64,000 nt of DNA, from the NCBI RefSeq assembly GCF_028372415.1, contig NC_092875.1, positions 352,118,225 through 352,182,224 of the forward strand, given 5' to 3'. Below are positions 47,412-58,059 of the stretch, piece after piece (positions within the stretch are counted from its first letter, which is position 1; every line of letters begins with the position of its first letter). The DNA is from Notamacropus eugenii (lineage: Eukaryota > Chordata > Mammalia > Diprotodontia > Macropodidae). Made by a program: the position numbers and the translations under genes. The notes under the pieces were generated by a model that worked only from the letters and a program-made list of their open reading frames with translations, did not search any database and was not told the origin of the DNA.

Positions 47412-47525
47412 CAACTCTGTAAGACTATAAATTGCAAATAAAGTGCTGATCTGCTTTGGTAGAGGGAGTTTTCCAATCTGGGAAATCTATGTTTCAATGA
47501 AATCGCTCCTCTAGTTCCCATTCCA
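47412..47525 (+). mobile_element. SINE 3' arm (same family as 3935-4165)
   Basis: Has 'ctgtaagactataaattgca', 'ctgctttggtagagggagtt', 'ttccaatctgggaaatctat', then 'caatgaaatcgctcctctag'. Confidence 0.75.
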
Positions 47526-47574
47526 ATATCAAACTCAATGAAAGATGCTGATCATAATGTGATATGGGGTGAAG

Positions 47575-47755
47575 GTGGTGCATACCTAAAAATAGACAGC
47601 CTCAGGAGGTGATGGTTTTCCTCTCATTGGAAGTCTTCTAGCAAAAATTTGATCACTATTTGTCATGTTATAATGGGAATTCTTTTCCAAGAAGTGTAGG
47701 AATATATGACTATTGAGATTCTTTCCAATTAGAAAATTCTATGATTGTCTCTCTG
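47575..47755 (+). mobile_element. CR1/L3 LINE 3' end
   Basis: Order matches the family tail: 'cagcctcaggaggtgatggt', 'tctcattggaagtcttctag', 'caaaaatttgatcactattt', 'gtcatgttataatgggaatt', 'gaaaattctatgattgtctc'. Confidence 0.8.
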
Positions 47756-48084
47756 AGGCTGGGGAGACCAGCTCAGGCCACTTTTCATTTGTCCTTTAAA
47801 CTCCTAGGATATTCTGGGCACTCATCCCCTAAATCCCTAATAAATTATTTTTGTCACCCTAAGACAAATTTATCTAGATAAATAGATCATAATCTTATTT
47901 GGAGATTTTTTTTTCAAAGAATTAGTGATTTACAAATGTTACTTTTAAGAAAAACAGAATAGAACAAGATCTTCAATATACAAATGGAGCAGACAAAAAC
48001 AGGAGGAGCTCGGTATAGTACTTTGGGCTATACATATCTAAGGAGATAAGGGATGAATGCTGGGGCAACAAAGGAGACTGAGAA

Positions 48085-48690
48085 GGGACATTGAAACAGG
48101 AGACAAAGAACCAAGAGAACAGAGTCACAGGAAACATGGAAAGTGGATATCTAGTAATAGGGGATGGTCAAATACATCAAATGTTTCAGAGAAAAACAAA
48201 GATTGAGAAAATAGCAATTAAGGGATTTGGGGTAACTCTTAGAAAACGGTTTCAGTTGTGTAGAGGGAAGCCAGAAAACAAGCTAAAAAGTGAGTGCGTA
48301 GCAAGAAATGGGGACAAAAACTTGGCAATAAAAGAGAAAAGAAACATAGGACAATACTTCAAGGTTATGACAGGATCAAATAAAATTTTTCTTTGTTTTG
48401 TTTTCATTTTTTTAAGGGATGGAATAGACCTTAGCCAGTTTATAGCAAGTAGGAATAAATAAAGGAAGATGTTTAACCTGAGTAAAATAGAAGAAATTAT
48501 TTATGACAAGTTCCTGGAGGGCATGGATGGGGAATGAGAATAAAGGTATAAATAGATAGTTGGGTTTGGCAAAGAGAAATAACTCTTCCACAGTGACAGA
48601 AGAAAAGATGAATGAAAATTTGAAGGGTTTTGAGGTATGGAATAGGAATAAAAGTAGTAGTAGGATCAAGAATAGACCTGGGTTGCTTAC
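48085..48690 (-). mobile_element. L2 LINE internal region, reverse orientation
   Basis: Plus strand follows antisense L2: 'aaagattgagaaaatagcaa', 'aagggatttggggtaactct', 'aaaacggtttcagttgtgta', 'cataggacaatacttcaagg' and 'ttatgacaggatcaaataaa'. The 123-codon plus-strand frame at 48091-48462 is an antisense artefact of this element. Confidence 0.78.
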
Positions 48691-48734
48691 CTTTTAGTGC
48701 AATGCTTTTTTTTTTTTTTATATCTTGTTAACTC

Positions 48735-48860
48735 TGCAGCAGATTAAATAGAATGTGAACTCCTTGAGATTATCCAGCACTATTCTCTTTTTTTCTATCT
48801 GTATCCCCATTTCCCCAATGCTTAGCCCAGTGTTTGGCACATAGGAAGCAATTAGTACAT
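48735..48860 (+). mobile_element. L2 LINE 3' end
   Basis: Contains 'agaatgtgaactccttgaga', 'tatccccatttccccaatgc', 'ttagcccagtgtttggcaca' and 'taggaagcaattagtacatt'. Confidence 0.8.
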
Positions 48861-48999
48861 TTTGTTTTGGTTTGGTTTTTATTGAGTTTATTTCTGGATA
48901 TCACATTTTAGACAAGTTATTGATATACTGGAGCATCCTAATGAATACTGAATTAGATGGCAAAAAATCAGGCAATACAATGATTAGATGAATAAAATG

Positions 49000-49350
49000 T
49001 CAAATTTTAGGGGATTATGTTGGGAAAGTATCATAATTTCTGCCTTCAAATAGTTGAAGAACCATCACATAGAACAGAATTATTTTGCTTGGTGAAAATG
49101 GGAAGAACTAGAACCAACAGATAAAAGTCAAAAGGAAAGAAATTTTTATCCAGATAAGTAAGAATATCCCCCAAATTAGAGATATTTAAAAATAGAAATT
49201 TACAGACTTATTATTTAGTGAGTTCAATATCAATGGAGATCTTCAAGTAAGGTCTAGAAAATTATTTGTCTAAGATACTATATTCATTGGGAAGGGCACT
49301 AAACTTATTTAGCTTCCTTTCTAATTTTAGAGTTCTAATGTTTAAGTTAT
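49000..49350 (+). mobile_element. CR1/L3 LINE 3' end, degraded
   Basis: Phrases include 'tctgccttcaaatagttgaa', 'gaaccatcacatagaacaga', 'ggaaagaaatttttatccag', 'caatggagatcttcaagtaa', in the family order. Confidence 0.6.
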
Positions 49351-49869
49351 ATTTCTCTCTTTTACATTTAAGAAACCCAGTCCACTGGAATTAACAATCA
49401 GTATTTTTTATTATATCATGCATAATAACCTAGAAATCATCATTATCAAGGGATCAAAGCTTTCAATACACTAATTTTTAGTAAACTTTATAATGAAATC
49501 ATTAAAATCATTAAAAAATATACCCTTTAAGATGTCAAAATGCCCCATTAAACATTTCTTCTTGATGTTTAAAGAAGCTTTACTTGCTCCTAAGGATCTT
49601 CTCCCCACTCCCATCAACAAATATTGGCAACCCCAAAAGATATTTAAGAGTATACCACTCTAATCTCTGGAAAGTAGGTTTGCATTTTGAGATAGAAGGG
49701 TGGGACAGGGGAAGTCAATGGGAGAAATGGGTCAGGTAGAGAGAGAATAAGATTAGGTCTAGACATGCTATTCAAATAACAAAACCTTTGCCATGAGTTT
49801 CCTCATCTTTTAAGAGGGGGGCAAAAGTTCATGCATGACTTGAACCAGACTTTAATTTAAAGTACACAG
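49351..49869. other. Unassigned sequence
   Basis: AT-rich. No gene or repeat recognised. Confidence 0.4.
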
Positions 49870-50000
49870 TACCACCTAGAAAGAGCAGAAAAGAGGAAGC
49901 AAAACATGGAGGAAAGAAATAAGGATAGAGGAAGGGAGGGAAGCAAAGAAAGTAGGGAGAGAAGGAAAAGAAAAGGAGGGAGGAAATGAATAAAAAAGGA
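49870..50000. repeat. Purine-rich (GGAA/GAAA)n tract
   Basis: Nearly all G/A on the plus strand. It causes the spurious Ser/Phe-rich minus-strand frame at 49829-50227. Confidence 0.85.
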
Positions 50001-50004
50001 TTGT

Positions 50005-50425
50005 GCTCGTTCTTTGTTGCCGAAGAAGACCATGCCATCAGAGAAATGATGACATGACTTGCACTTGACTTTGTTTTGAGTGAGGGAGGGCTGTGCAGGT
50101 CACCAGCCTCACTTCTCCTCCAGAGCCATCTGAATCCAGTGACCAGATATTTATCAGGATGACTGGAGATGATCCTGGATGCACTGGGAGAGGGAAGGAA
50201 TGAAGAAAAAAGAGAAGGAACAAACAAAGGAAAGAAAGAAGAGTGAAGGAAGAAAAGAAGGAAAAGAGGGAGGTAGGTGCTCTTCTCCTCCTTTTATAGC
50301 TGAGGAAACTGGGGCAGGCAGAGGTTTAACTGACTTGCTAAGGATCATACATAGCAAGTGTCTAAAGCTAAATTTCCTGTCTCCAGGCCTATTCTTTTAT
50401 CTACTCTACCACCTAGCTGGCCTAG
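50005..50425 (-). mobile_element. Marsupial tRNA-headed SINE, reverse orientation, split by a purine repeat
   Basis: Plus strand starts with the complement of the tail ('ttctttgttgccgaagaaga'), then 'gacttgcacttgactttgtt', 'gtcaccagcctcacttctcc', 'aggatgactggagatgatcc'. A (GGAA)-type run occupies about 50190-50275. The complement of the tRNA-like head then follows: 'tatagctgaggaaactgggg', 'tctactctaccacctagctg'. Plus-orientation tail of the same family at 640-760. Confidence 0.88.
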
Positions 50426-50829
50426 ATTCACCATCAGATCTTCAAAGTAATTTCCAGAAGCTTGAAAAAAAAAAGGTGTATCTCTATAAACAAGCCAAGG
50501 AACTTGGAAGTCATTTCAAGTCTACACATTAAAAACAAAGTGACCCTCTCTGGCACACTCCCCCTATCTTCATAGATGCCACTTTCCTCTTCTCACGTTT
50601 ACTTTTGTTTCCACTGCTCTCATCCCTAAGATTATCAAATTCTTTCAAGCCTTATGTGAAACTTACACTGCTGCTTGAGCTTTGTTCTTTAATTTTAGTT
50701 CTTTGAAAGAAGTAAAGCGTGGTATTTGAAGAGAGAAGAAACATTCTGTCTTTTGATTGGAATCTCTACAAATCCTGAGCATGAAAGATTTTTTTTTTCA
50801 GAGAAATGTCAACTGTTATGCTTATTCAG

Positions 50830-51505
50830 TAGCTAAGCATCAAGTTGAAGTTCCACAGAGCCATTGTGGTGACCTCGTTGTTGTATGCCTGTGAAATATG
50901 GATAGCCTACCAGCACTGTGCCAGAAAACTGAATCACTTCTATTTGAACTGTCTTAGGAAGATTCTGAAGCTCACCTGGCAGGATAAGATACCAGACACT
51001 GAGGTTCTTCCTCAAACTAACTGCCAAGCATTCAAACTCTACTGCAGAGAGCACAGCTATGATAGGCTAGCCATGTTGTTCAAATTCCAAACATATGCTT
51101 GCCTAAAAGACTATTTTATGGAGTACTCACATAGTGCAAGAGCTTCCATGGTGGTTAGAAGAAGTGATACAAGGACATTCCCAAGGTCTACCTGAAGAAC
51201 TTTGGACTTGATTGTGTTACATGAGAGACACTGGCATAGGACTACCCAATATGGTGTGCTATCATCAGAAAAGCTGCTGTGCTCTATGAACAAAGTATAA
51301 ATGAAGTAGTTCAAAAGAAATGTGAGATGTGCAGATATAGAGAATCCACCCCAAATGTTCACATGGTCTATTTATGCCTGACCTGTGGTAGAGCATTACA
51401 AATTCACATTGGTCTGATCAGCCACAGTCAGATGCACTGTAACTTAATTCTAACATAATGATGTCATTTTGCTCCTCCTCGAGAATGAAGGAGAAAGTCC
51501 ACCAA
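50830..51505 (+). mobile_element. RTE/CR1-type non-LTR retrotransposon, C-terminus and 3' tail
   Basis: The frame at 50845-51195 encodes the post-RT segment of a non-LTR retrotransposon: IVVTSLLYACEIWIAYQHC, then LNHFYLNCLRKILKLTWQDK (family form LLYGCETW...F...CLR.IL...W.D). After a frameshift, a C-terminal zinc finger remains at 51375-51437, reading C-x2-C-x12-H-x3-H (CLTCGRALQIHIGLISHSQMH split as C, C, H, H). The 3' tail near 51455-51500 ('tcattttgctcctcctcgag', 'aatgaaggagaaag') resembles the tail of the marsupial SINE at 50005 and 640. It is 5'-truncated and frameshifted. The exact clade is uncertain. Confidence 0.78.
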
Positions 51506-51639
51506 GCATCACTGGGGCTAGAACACAGGTTTAAACCTATTTCAGAATTAATAACCCAGTGGTCCTTCTTGCTGCCTTCTCCTGGTTGAATCCTTTTGCC
51601 TTCCAAAATCATGACTCAAATTAGGGATTTACTGGAGAA

Positions 51640-51830
51640 AAGATTTAGATCTTGGAAGATCTTAGAAATCATCTTGGTTATTTCCATTATTTTACAAGTA
51701 AACAAACTGAAGCCTAGATAAGTTAAGGGCTTTGTCTAAGATCACACAGATGGTAAGCAATAGAAACAGTTGCCCATATGTCAAATCCAGCCTCTTTCTA
51801 TTATGTCTTTATTACCATCTACCTGTTAAA
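51640..51830 (+). mobile_element. MIR-like SINE / ancient repeat
   Basis: Reads 'agaaatcatcttggttattt', 'acaaactgaagcctagataa', 'gtctaagatcacacagatgg', 'tccagcctctttctattatg', as in 21735-21935. Confidence 0.65.
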
Positions 51831-52048
51831 CTATTTTTATCTTTGTTTTCTACTGAAAGAACTTCTATTTTTCAAGGGATATTTTGTCTTCATTAAACTG
51901 GTATAGTTTCAATCACACTGCCTTTTCTTCCATTAGGGAGACCAACCTGCATTTTGCACATATCTAATTAGTACTGGAAGAAACAAAAAAAAAATATGGC
52001 TTGATTTCTTTAGGTCATTTCAATATTTTCCTCTTCTGACATACTTAC

Positions 52049-52250
52049 TGCTACTGAGTTCTCCAGTTCCCTGTGGCTCTTGCTAATAAGTATTTCAGCT
52101 TCTTGCAGGTCTGACATTTCCAAGACCACGTCAATATCCCAGAGTTCCCTATCAAGAAGAGTTCTTGAGCAGAGATTTTTTAATAGATGGTCTTTCCAAT
52201 CTGAAAGGATTTTCCTCATTTTCAGGGGATTTCCAGCCTTTTTTCTTCCT
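52049..52250 (-). CDS. Candidate coding exon of unknown gene (unconfirmed)
   Basis: On the minus strand a 93-codon stop-free stretch (52291 to 52013) has a protein-like composition: MRKILSDWKDHLLKNLC, SRTLLDRELWDIDVVLEMSD, LQEAEILISKSHRELENS. It is rich in charged and leucine residues, could form helix, and matches no repeat in this window. Inside it lies a strong donor-like site on the minus strand (CA|GTAAGTAT, intron GT at 52048-52047). The matching acceptor would be at about 52251 (CACAG), but its pyrimidine tract is poor. No neighbouring exon was found, and I do not recognise the protein. It could be a retrocopy fragment or chance. Confidence 0.25.
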
Positions 52251-52929
52251 CTGTGGTATGACTTATTCAGATGTGCTTGACCTTCATTTTTTTACTGTGT
52301 TAGCCAAAGGAACTACGTAATTAGCGTCCTGACTGGAATGACAGTGTGGGAAATGACTACAAGAGAAAAAGACTTATAGTTACAAAGTTAGAGGTACACA
52401 TGGTTGTACCTCTGACTTTGATACTGAAGATATCATGAGAGTAGGTAGAAATTACCAGCCTTACCATTTGATTTTATTAGTGTTCAATCAACAGTTCCAA
52501 TTTGAGGTATATTGTAGGTGCCACTGATATCAATTGTGTATGGAGACCACCAGGACACTGCCTCAGAACTAAGTCAACCAATTGCTCCCTTATGGGAAGA
52601 GATTTTTATATCCCTTGAAGGCTAGATTGAAAAGAACTATGCAGTCAGGCTTCTTCTTTGAGAATAATGTGATATAGAGATTCCTACAGAAAGGAAGGGG
52701 ACAGCCAGATGTCATGACCTTGGCTATGAATTTATAGTTGTCTCACTAAATGACAACCAACCCAGCTTTAAACAATAACCTTAAGGGGGAACAACAAGGC
52801 AGGATCTGGGTAGAAAAGGCATTTGCCTGTCTTATCTTTGAATGTTGAGGGAAGGAGTCGAAGTTAATGGGCTCAGTTCCTGGGAGATAGAAAATGAAGC
52901 AGAAAATCAAAACATTCAACTTTAATTTG
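52251..52929. other. Unassigned sequence
   Basis: No gene or repeat recognised. Confidence 0.4.
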
Positions 52930-53098
52930 CATATATTTGTCTCTTTAAATGTATTTCTCTTTCCTCTCCAGTAGAATGTAAACCCCTTGAAAACAGGAGT
53001 TGTTTTTCATTTTGTTTTTATATCACCAGCACCTATCCTAGCACAATATCTTCCTGAAATAGAGTGGAGATTTGATAAATACTAAGTTCATTGAATAC
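52930..53098 (+). mobile_element. L2 LINE 3' end
   Basis: Contains 'agtagaatgtaaaccccttg', 'tatatcaccagcacctatcc' and 'tttgataaatactaagttca'. Confidence 0.75.
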
Positions 53099-53299
53099 AC
53101 TAAACAAACTGAGGAAAATGTCCATTCAGAATGAAGTCAGTATTTTTCATAGAAAATAATTCTATGGTTTAAAATGGTATTTATAATTATATGCCCAGCT
53201 AGTGAAAATGAATATATAATCGTTGCTCTAACCAGTTTAACCAGAAGGGTTTACAAATGAGACCCCTTACTTTAATGATTTATCAAATTTTTGGTTTGA

Positions 53300-53470
53300 A
53301 GTGAAAAAAATAATCCTTCTTCTACAAAGTAATCTCCCTAAAGGGTCAACCATGCCAGTCTCTTGTTAAAAACAAACAAACAAAACCAATGACTCATAGT
53401 TGACTCTGAGACAAAATTCAAACTCCTCTGGCTCTTATTTAAAACCCTGCCTCCTACCTACTCTAGTATG
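53300..53470 (+). mobile_element. L2 LINE fragment
   Basis: Contains 'gtcaaccatgccagtctctt', 'aaaattcaaactcctctggc' and 'cctgcctcctacctactcta', diverged L2. Confidence 0.5.
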
Positions 53471-54894
53471 TGTGTGGGGGTGGGGAAAAGGTTATATCTT
53501 GTGTTTTGCCAATCAAGGTTATGTGTGTCCACGTGAGTTTGTTTAGATGTGGCTCACAGGGAGGCAAGAACTGACATCTCTAGAATCTCCTTCCCCATCC
53601 TTCTCCAATGGAAACTGATTCATGCCAGGAGGGCAAGCAGGTTGAAGCAAGAGGTTAACTACTCTGCTTTCCTCAGAGAGGGTGCCAGACTCCATCTGAA
53701 TAATGAATAGATGAAATAATTTTTGAGTCCTACCTGTACTCCTGATCATTTTCCCACAATGGGGAAAGAGGGGCCCAAGCTATACATCCAATAATGGATA
53801 TTCAACAATGAATATAGGTAGTGAATAATGAATAAACTCATTTATCCAAGTTGATAGCAAAACAGATTAAAAAAAAAACTATACACAGGATAATATATAT
53901 TGCATGTTTTATAATATATGTTACAATATAATTATACATATAAGGCATTTCATTATTATATACTATATAATATATTATGCATGCATAACAAGCAACATAC
54001 AGAGTAAATACACTGAGAACACGATAATTCATTTCAATGAAGAAAGTTCCAGATCTTACCCATGTTGAAATTCCCTGAAGTCTTTAGTGTAATTCGCTCA
54101 AATAAGGGACTGAATACTCTACATGTTGGCTTCTTCCTCAAATTTTTCTCTCCCTTCAGAGACATGGAGAGAGCTGGAATTATTTCTTCTCTCTCACCTG
54201 AAAGTCAAAACATCAGGATCTCTATTTTCTCTACCTCTCACCAAAAATTCACACAGGCATAGAGCACCAAACAATCAGTCAGCATCAATGAGAATAGGCT
54301 GTGCAGAAGGCCCTTTTAGCCAAGAGTTGCACTACTTTTCTACTCTAATTTCATAAGATTTCATTTACTCAATCTATGTCCTAATCAAACTGGACTACTA
54401 GTTATTCTTCAAACTCCACTCTCTTCTGCCTACCTCAATTAATAGTCATTCATAAATCCTGAAACACACCTGCTTTTCATCTCTAAGTCTTATGATCCTT
54501 CTCTGACTTCAAGACTATTTGCCTTACAATTTATATTAATAAATAGCACGGTAACTAGAAATTCCTCCACCTTGGGAAGCAGTGGAGTGGCACAAGTGGA
54601 AACAGACAGTCTAACTTGTGGACCGTGTGTGCTATGTCCAATTAGGCCCATAGACGATAGCATATTTCCCAGAGACTTGACTGCCTCTCTCCATTACCAT
54701 CACCAAAAGAAACGCTATTGTAGTGAGACCTGGGACAGAAAAGGGTGCAAGGTCCTTCTATAAAGTGAAGGCTGGCAGAGGACAGGGAAACACAAGGACA
54801 TAACCTGTATATCGGCTGGTATCCCTTTGGAGATCTTCAAACAACCACAGGAAGAAAGCATACTTCCTGGGTGAAAATGCCATGAAACAAATGC
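53471..54894. other. Mostly unassigned sequence
   Basis: A GT-rich patch is at about 53467-53490 and an AT-rich patch at 53870-54000. A weak L2-like part may lie at 54355-54530. Open frames at 53543, 54062, 54123 and 54572 show no recognisable domain. Confidence 0.4.
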
Positions 54895-55130
54895 TATGAA
54901 CCATTCTGACTTACACTGATATAGTATATTAAGGATTGCAAAGCACCTTTCTTATAACCCAATAAGGTAGATAGTAAGAGAATTAATATCCTTATTTTAT
55001 AGATGAAACTGAGGTTTGGAGAGTTTAAGTGCTTTTCCATAGTGGCATAGTTTGTTAGTATAACAGCTGGATTTGGATCAAAATCTCCTGATCCTAATAC
55101 CAAATATGCCACACTGCCTCTCCATGAAAC
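54895..55130 (-). mobile_element. MIR-like SINE, reverse orientation
   Basis: Plus strand: 'ggattgcaaagcacctttct', 'atccttattttatagatgaa', 'actgaggtttggagagttta', 'aatatgccacactgcctctc'. Confidence 0.75.
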
Positions 55131-55314
55131 TTAACATGATCACAACAGCTAGTAGTACTCTTCACGTACTCAGTTTAAATAATATAGATTTTGTTGATTC
55201 CTAAAGGGTAGGCGAATATCACCTCAATGAAGTCAAGAAATATTTCACTGATGTTTTATTTCTAGAATTAAGTATTTGTTTAATTGAAATGAATCTTGTA
55301 CAGTTAAAATAATA

Positions 55315-55455
55315 AAAACATAATATTCACAGAAGAAAGGAGGGGAGAAACGGAGGGAGAAAACTTTGGAACTCAAAAATCTTGTAAGAATGAATGTTAA
55401 AAATTGTCTTGACATGAAATTGGGAAAAAATACTATTTAAAAAATTTTAAAAACA
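55315..55455 (+). mobile_element. L1 3' UTR terminus
   Basis: Shows 'ggagggagaaaactttggaa', 'ctcaaaaatcttgtaagaat', 'gaatgttaaaaattgtcttg' and an A-rich end, like the L1 3' end at 61470-61570. Confidence 0.7.
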
Positions 55456-55599
55456 TAATATTCAATGTCATTACTTTTTCACATTTATTTATAGTATTTT
55501 TAATTTATGGAATAAAATAAACATTGCTGTATGACAGTATAATAAAAAATATGATTGCACATGAAACTGCAAATCAATTATATACAACTTACTATTCCT

Positions 55600-56830
55600 T
55601 TTGAATAAATATTTCTATATGTTATTTATACATATATTTATTTTAATATATAATATATGTGTTATATTATATATATATATAAAGTCCTCATGTAAATTTA
55701 TCTTTCTTCTTCCCTCCTCCAGCCCTTGTCCTAGAGATGGCTACCATTAGATACAAATGCACACAAATAGGTGTGTGTTGTGTGCATACACACATACACA
55801 CACATATATATGCATACATATGTAAATATATATATAAAATTATTCTATACAAACTTCTATTTATCAGTTCTTTCTCTGGATGCAGATAGTATCTTTTTTC
55901 ATATTTCCCATTGTAACAGCAAGGACTCTAACATACACAGGAGGGCCAGCTGTACAGGTTCTTAGATCAGGTTTTCTAAAAGGAAAGCAACTTTTGAGGA
56001 GTTGACAATCTACTTTAATCAAGCAATTATCATTCACTTAGTTCAGGGGAAAATATAAGCACCCCGAATTTCAGAAAAAATGCAAACACAAATTACAAAC
56101 ACAAAGACCAACAGACAGGGCTTCCAACTGTCTGACCATACACATCTGAGTTTTCAAAGCTGAGGGGCTTCTTAGAACGGCTACCCAGAGTCTCATCTGG
56201 CACACGAACCTTATTCCAAAAAATAAGCCCCAAAGCAAAACCTCACCTCAGAGTATATATACTCTTTTCAAGGCTGGGAGGCACAACTCTTGTGACCCAG
56301 TGCTTCATTAGAAATTAACAAAAGGTATCTGAGGCCTATTAACAGGAGGGGAAGATTTTAACTCTCCCCACCACCATTAACCTTACATTAACCTTACACC
56401 TTTAGTGTTAATTTGGATATTTTTAATAGTCAAAATGATTTATTTGCTCAGTTGTTCTTAAAACAATATTGCTATGACTGTACATAGTCTTCTCTTGGTT
56501 ATGTTTATTTCATTATTTCATGTAGGTCTTTCCATGTATTTTTCAAGTATCATTGAGCTCATCATTTCTTACAGCACAGTAGTATTCCATCATAATTATA
56601 TTCCATAAATTGTCGAGCCATTCCCCAACTGATGGGCACCTTTGCCACCACAAACAGAAGTGCTATAAACATTTTAGAAGATATAGATTCTTCTCATTTT
56701 TCCTTAATCATCTTTGGAAATAGACCAAGTAGTGGTATTGCTGAGTCAAAGAGTATAGTCAGGAAAAGGATACAAAATATGTTTTTAACTTCCAAATTCA
56801 CTCTTTCTACTTATGTTATTCCTTAGTAAA
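55600..56830 (-). mobile_element. L1 LINE 3' part, reverse orientation, split by an LTR
   Basis: The left part (55600-55911) includes 'tctatttatcagttctttct' and 'ctggatgcagatagtatctt'. The right part (56399-56830) resumes with 'gttaatttggatatttttaa', 'tttcatgtaggtctttccat', 'gagctcatcatttcttacag', 'gccattccccaactgatggg'. A partial ORF2 C-terminus is encoded on the minus strand. TA-rich microsatellite at about 55640-55680 and 55765-55835. Confidence 0.85.
55912..56398 (-). mobile_element. Solo LTR-type element nested in an L1
   Basis: About 487 bp beginning TGTAACAG and ending TTACA on the plus strand, so TG...CA ends on both strands. On the minus strand it has a TATA box (complement of 56254-56261, 'gagtatatatactctgaggt'). 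A downstream R/U5-like part follows, including 'gcttgattaaagtagattgt'. A solo LTR normally arises by recombination between the two LTRs of a provirus. No retroviral gene is present. The second copy is at 46955-47240. Confidence 0.7.
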
Positions 56831-58059
56831 AGAGAGGGTAAAGCTACTCTTACTTGGTGATTTGGAGTCCACTTTCCTGGAGATTTAAAGAAGTGTTTTG
56901 GATTGGCTAATAAGGTACTTGATTCAATTATCTCTTTAGCCAGACTCTATAAGATTTGAATGACTGAAGCAAGTAGCTGGGTTTGGAAGCAATAGAAAGA
57001 AATTCTACTTAGGAGAAGAGTCACAACTAACTTTCAATAAAATATAGGCCCTGGAACAGATTGGGGGGAGGGGTTAGAGGGAAATGGAATACTGATGAAT
57101 TAATGGCAATATACCCTTGACCTCCTATCTGCAACAGTCAACCAATCATTTGTGTAGCATGCATATGATTCCTGCCACCTTCATCTTACTAGGCAAATAT
57201 TTTTTAAAGAGCCAAGCATGATTATTTTTAAACTTGCCATACTGTCTTAGGACTTTACATGGAAAGATTAAAATAGGCATCACAAAAAAAGTTTATAATT
57301 AATTAAAATTGTATTTGAGAAGAAAATTAGAGAAAAAATGTAAGTACATAGAATTCAATAGAAAGAACAATGTGGTATATGAATGCTTGTGTGCTTAATG
57401 GTGAAATTTATTGTCCATTGATAGTAGTTGGTTCAGAAGAATATCCAGGAAAATGAGGCAACCTCCATGGTAATACCTTCTACATTGAAACTATATCTAC
57501 TCAATTCAACAAGGAACATTAAACACTTATTCTGTGCAAGGCATCATGTCTTACACAGTAATAATAAATTTACTGATACAATAAAAGTGCCAATTAAATA
57601 ATTCATAGTACTTATTATGCAAATTGCTAGTCTGATTTCATTGGGGAATAACCATACTATACTTGGCTAAAGACATCTTTAGATTTTATGCATTCTCTTA
57701 AAAATGAAGTATTTGCTAACCAGCTGGAACCAATCATTAGACTCCAATGGAGTTTGGGGAAAAAATGAGAAACATTTCTGGAAAATAATATTACATTACA
57801 GATAGGAATAAAATATATATTCTAACTACCCTCCATTTAAGACGGTAGAAACAGAGATAATCTCATATAAATATTATTTCAAGAAGCTGTTATACTATAA
57901 GTTACCATGCAATGTAATGCACTGAAACATAGCTATAGCTGATGTGTAATTCAGAAGGTCTGGATTCAAGCCCTGTCTCATCAAATAACTAGCTTTAAAT
58001 GTCATATTTTTTACATGTAACGTAATATTTATGATATGTCTTTAAGAATTGTTATGAAG
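56831..58059. other. Mostly unassigned sequence
   Basis: A short L2-like antisense scrap is possible near 57495-57560. No gene recognised. Confidence 0.4.

Noticed and set aside
48091-48462. 123-codon plus-strand open frame, the second longest in the window
   Set aside because: The DNA matches antisense L2; the frame is a by-product of purine-rich reverse L2 sequence.
49829-50227. 132-codon minus-strand frame rich in Ser, Phe and Pro, the longest in the window
   Set aside because: It lies over the purine tract and the reverse SINE, so low-complexity sequence explains it.
50845-51195. 116-codon open frame with RT-like sequence as a host gene
   Set aside because: It is a retrotransposon fragment that is frameshifted before its C-terminal zinc finger.
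56251-56262. TATA box as the promoter of a host gene
   Set aside because: It belongs to the LTR element. No gene follows in either direction.
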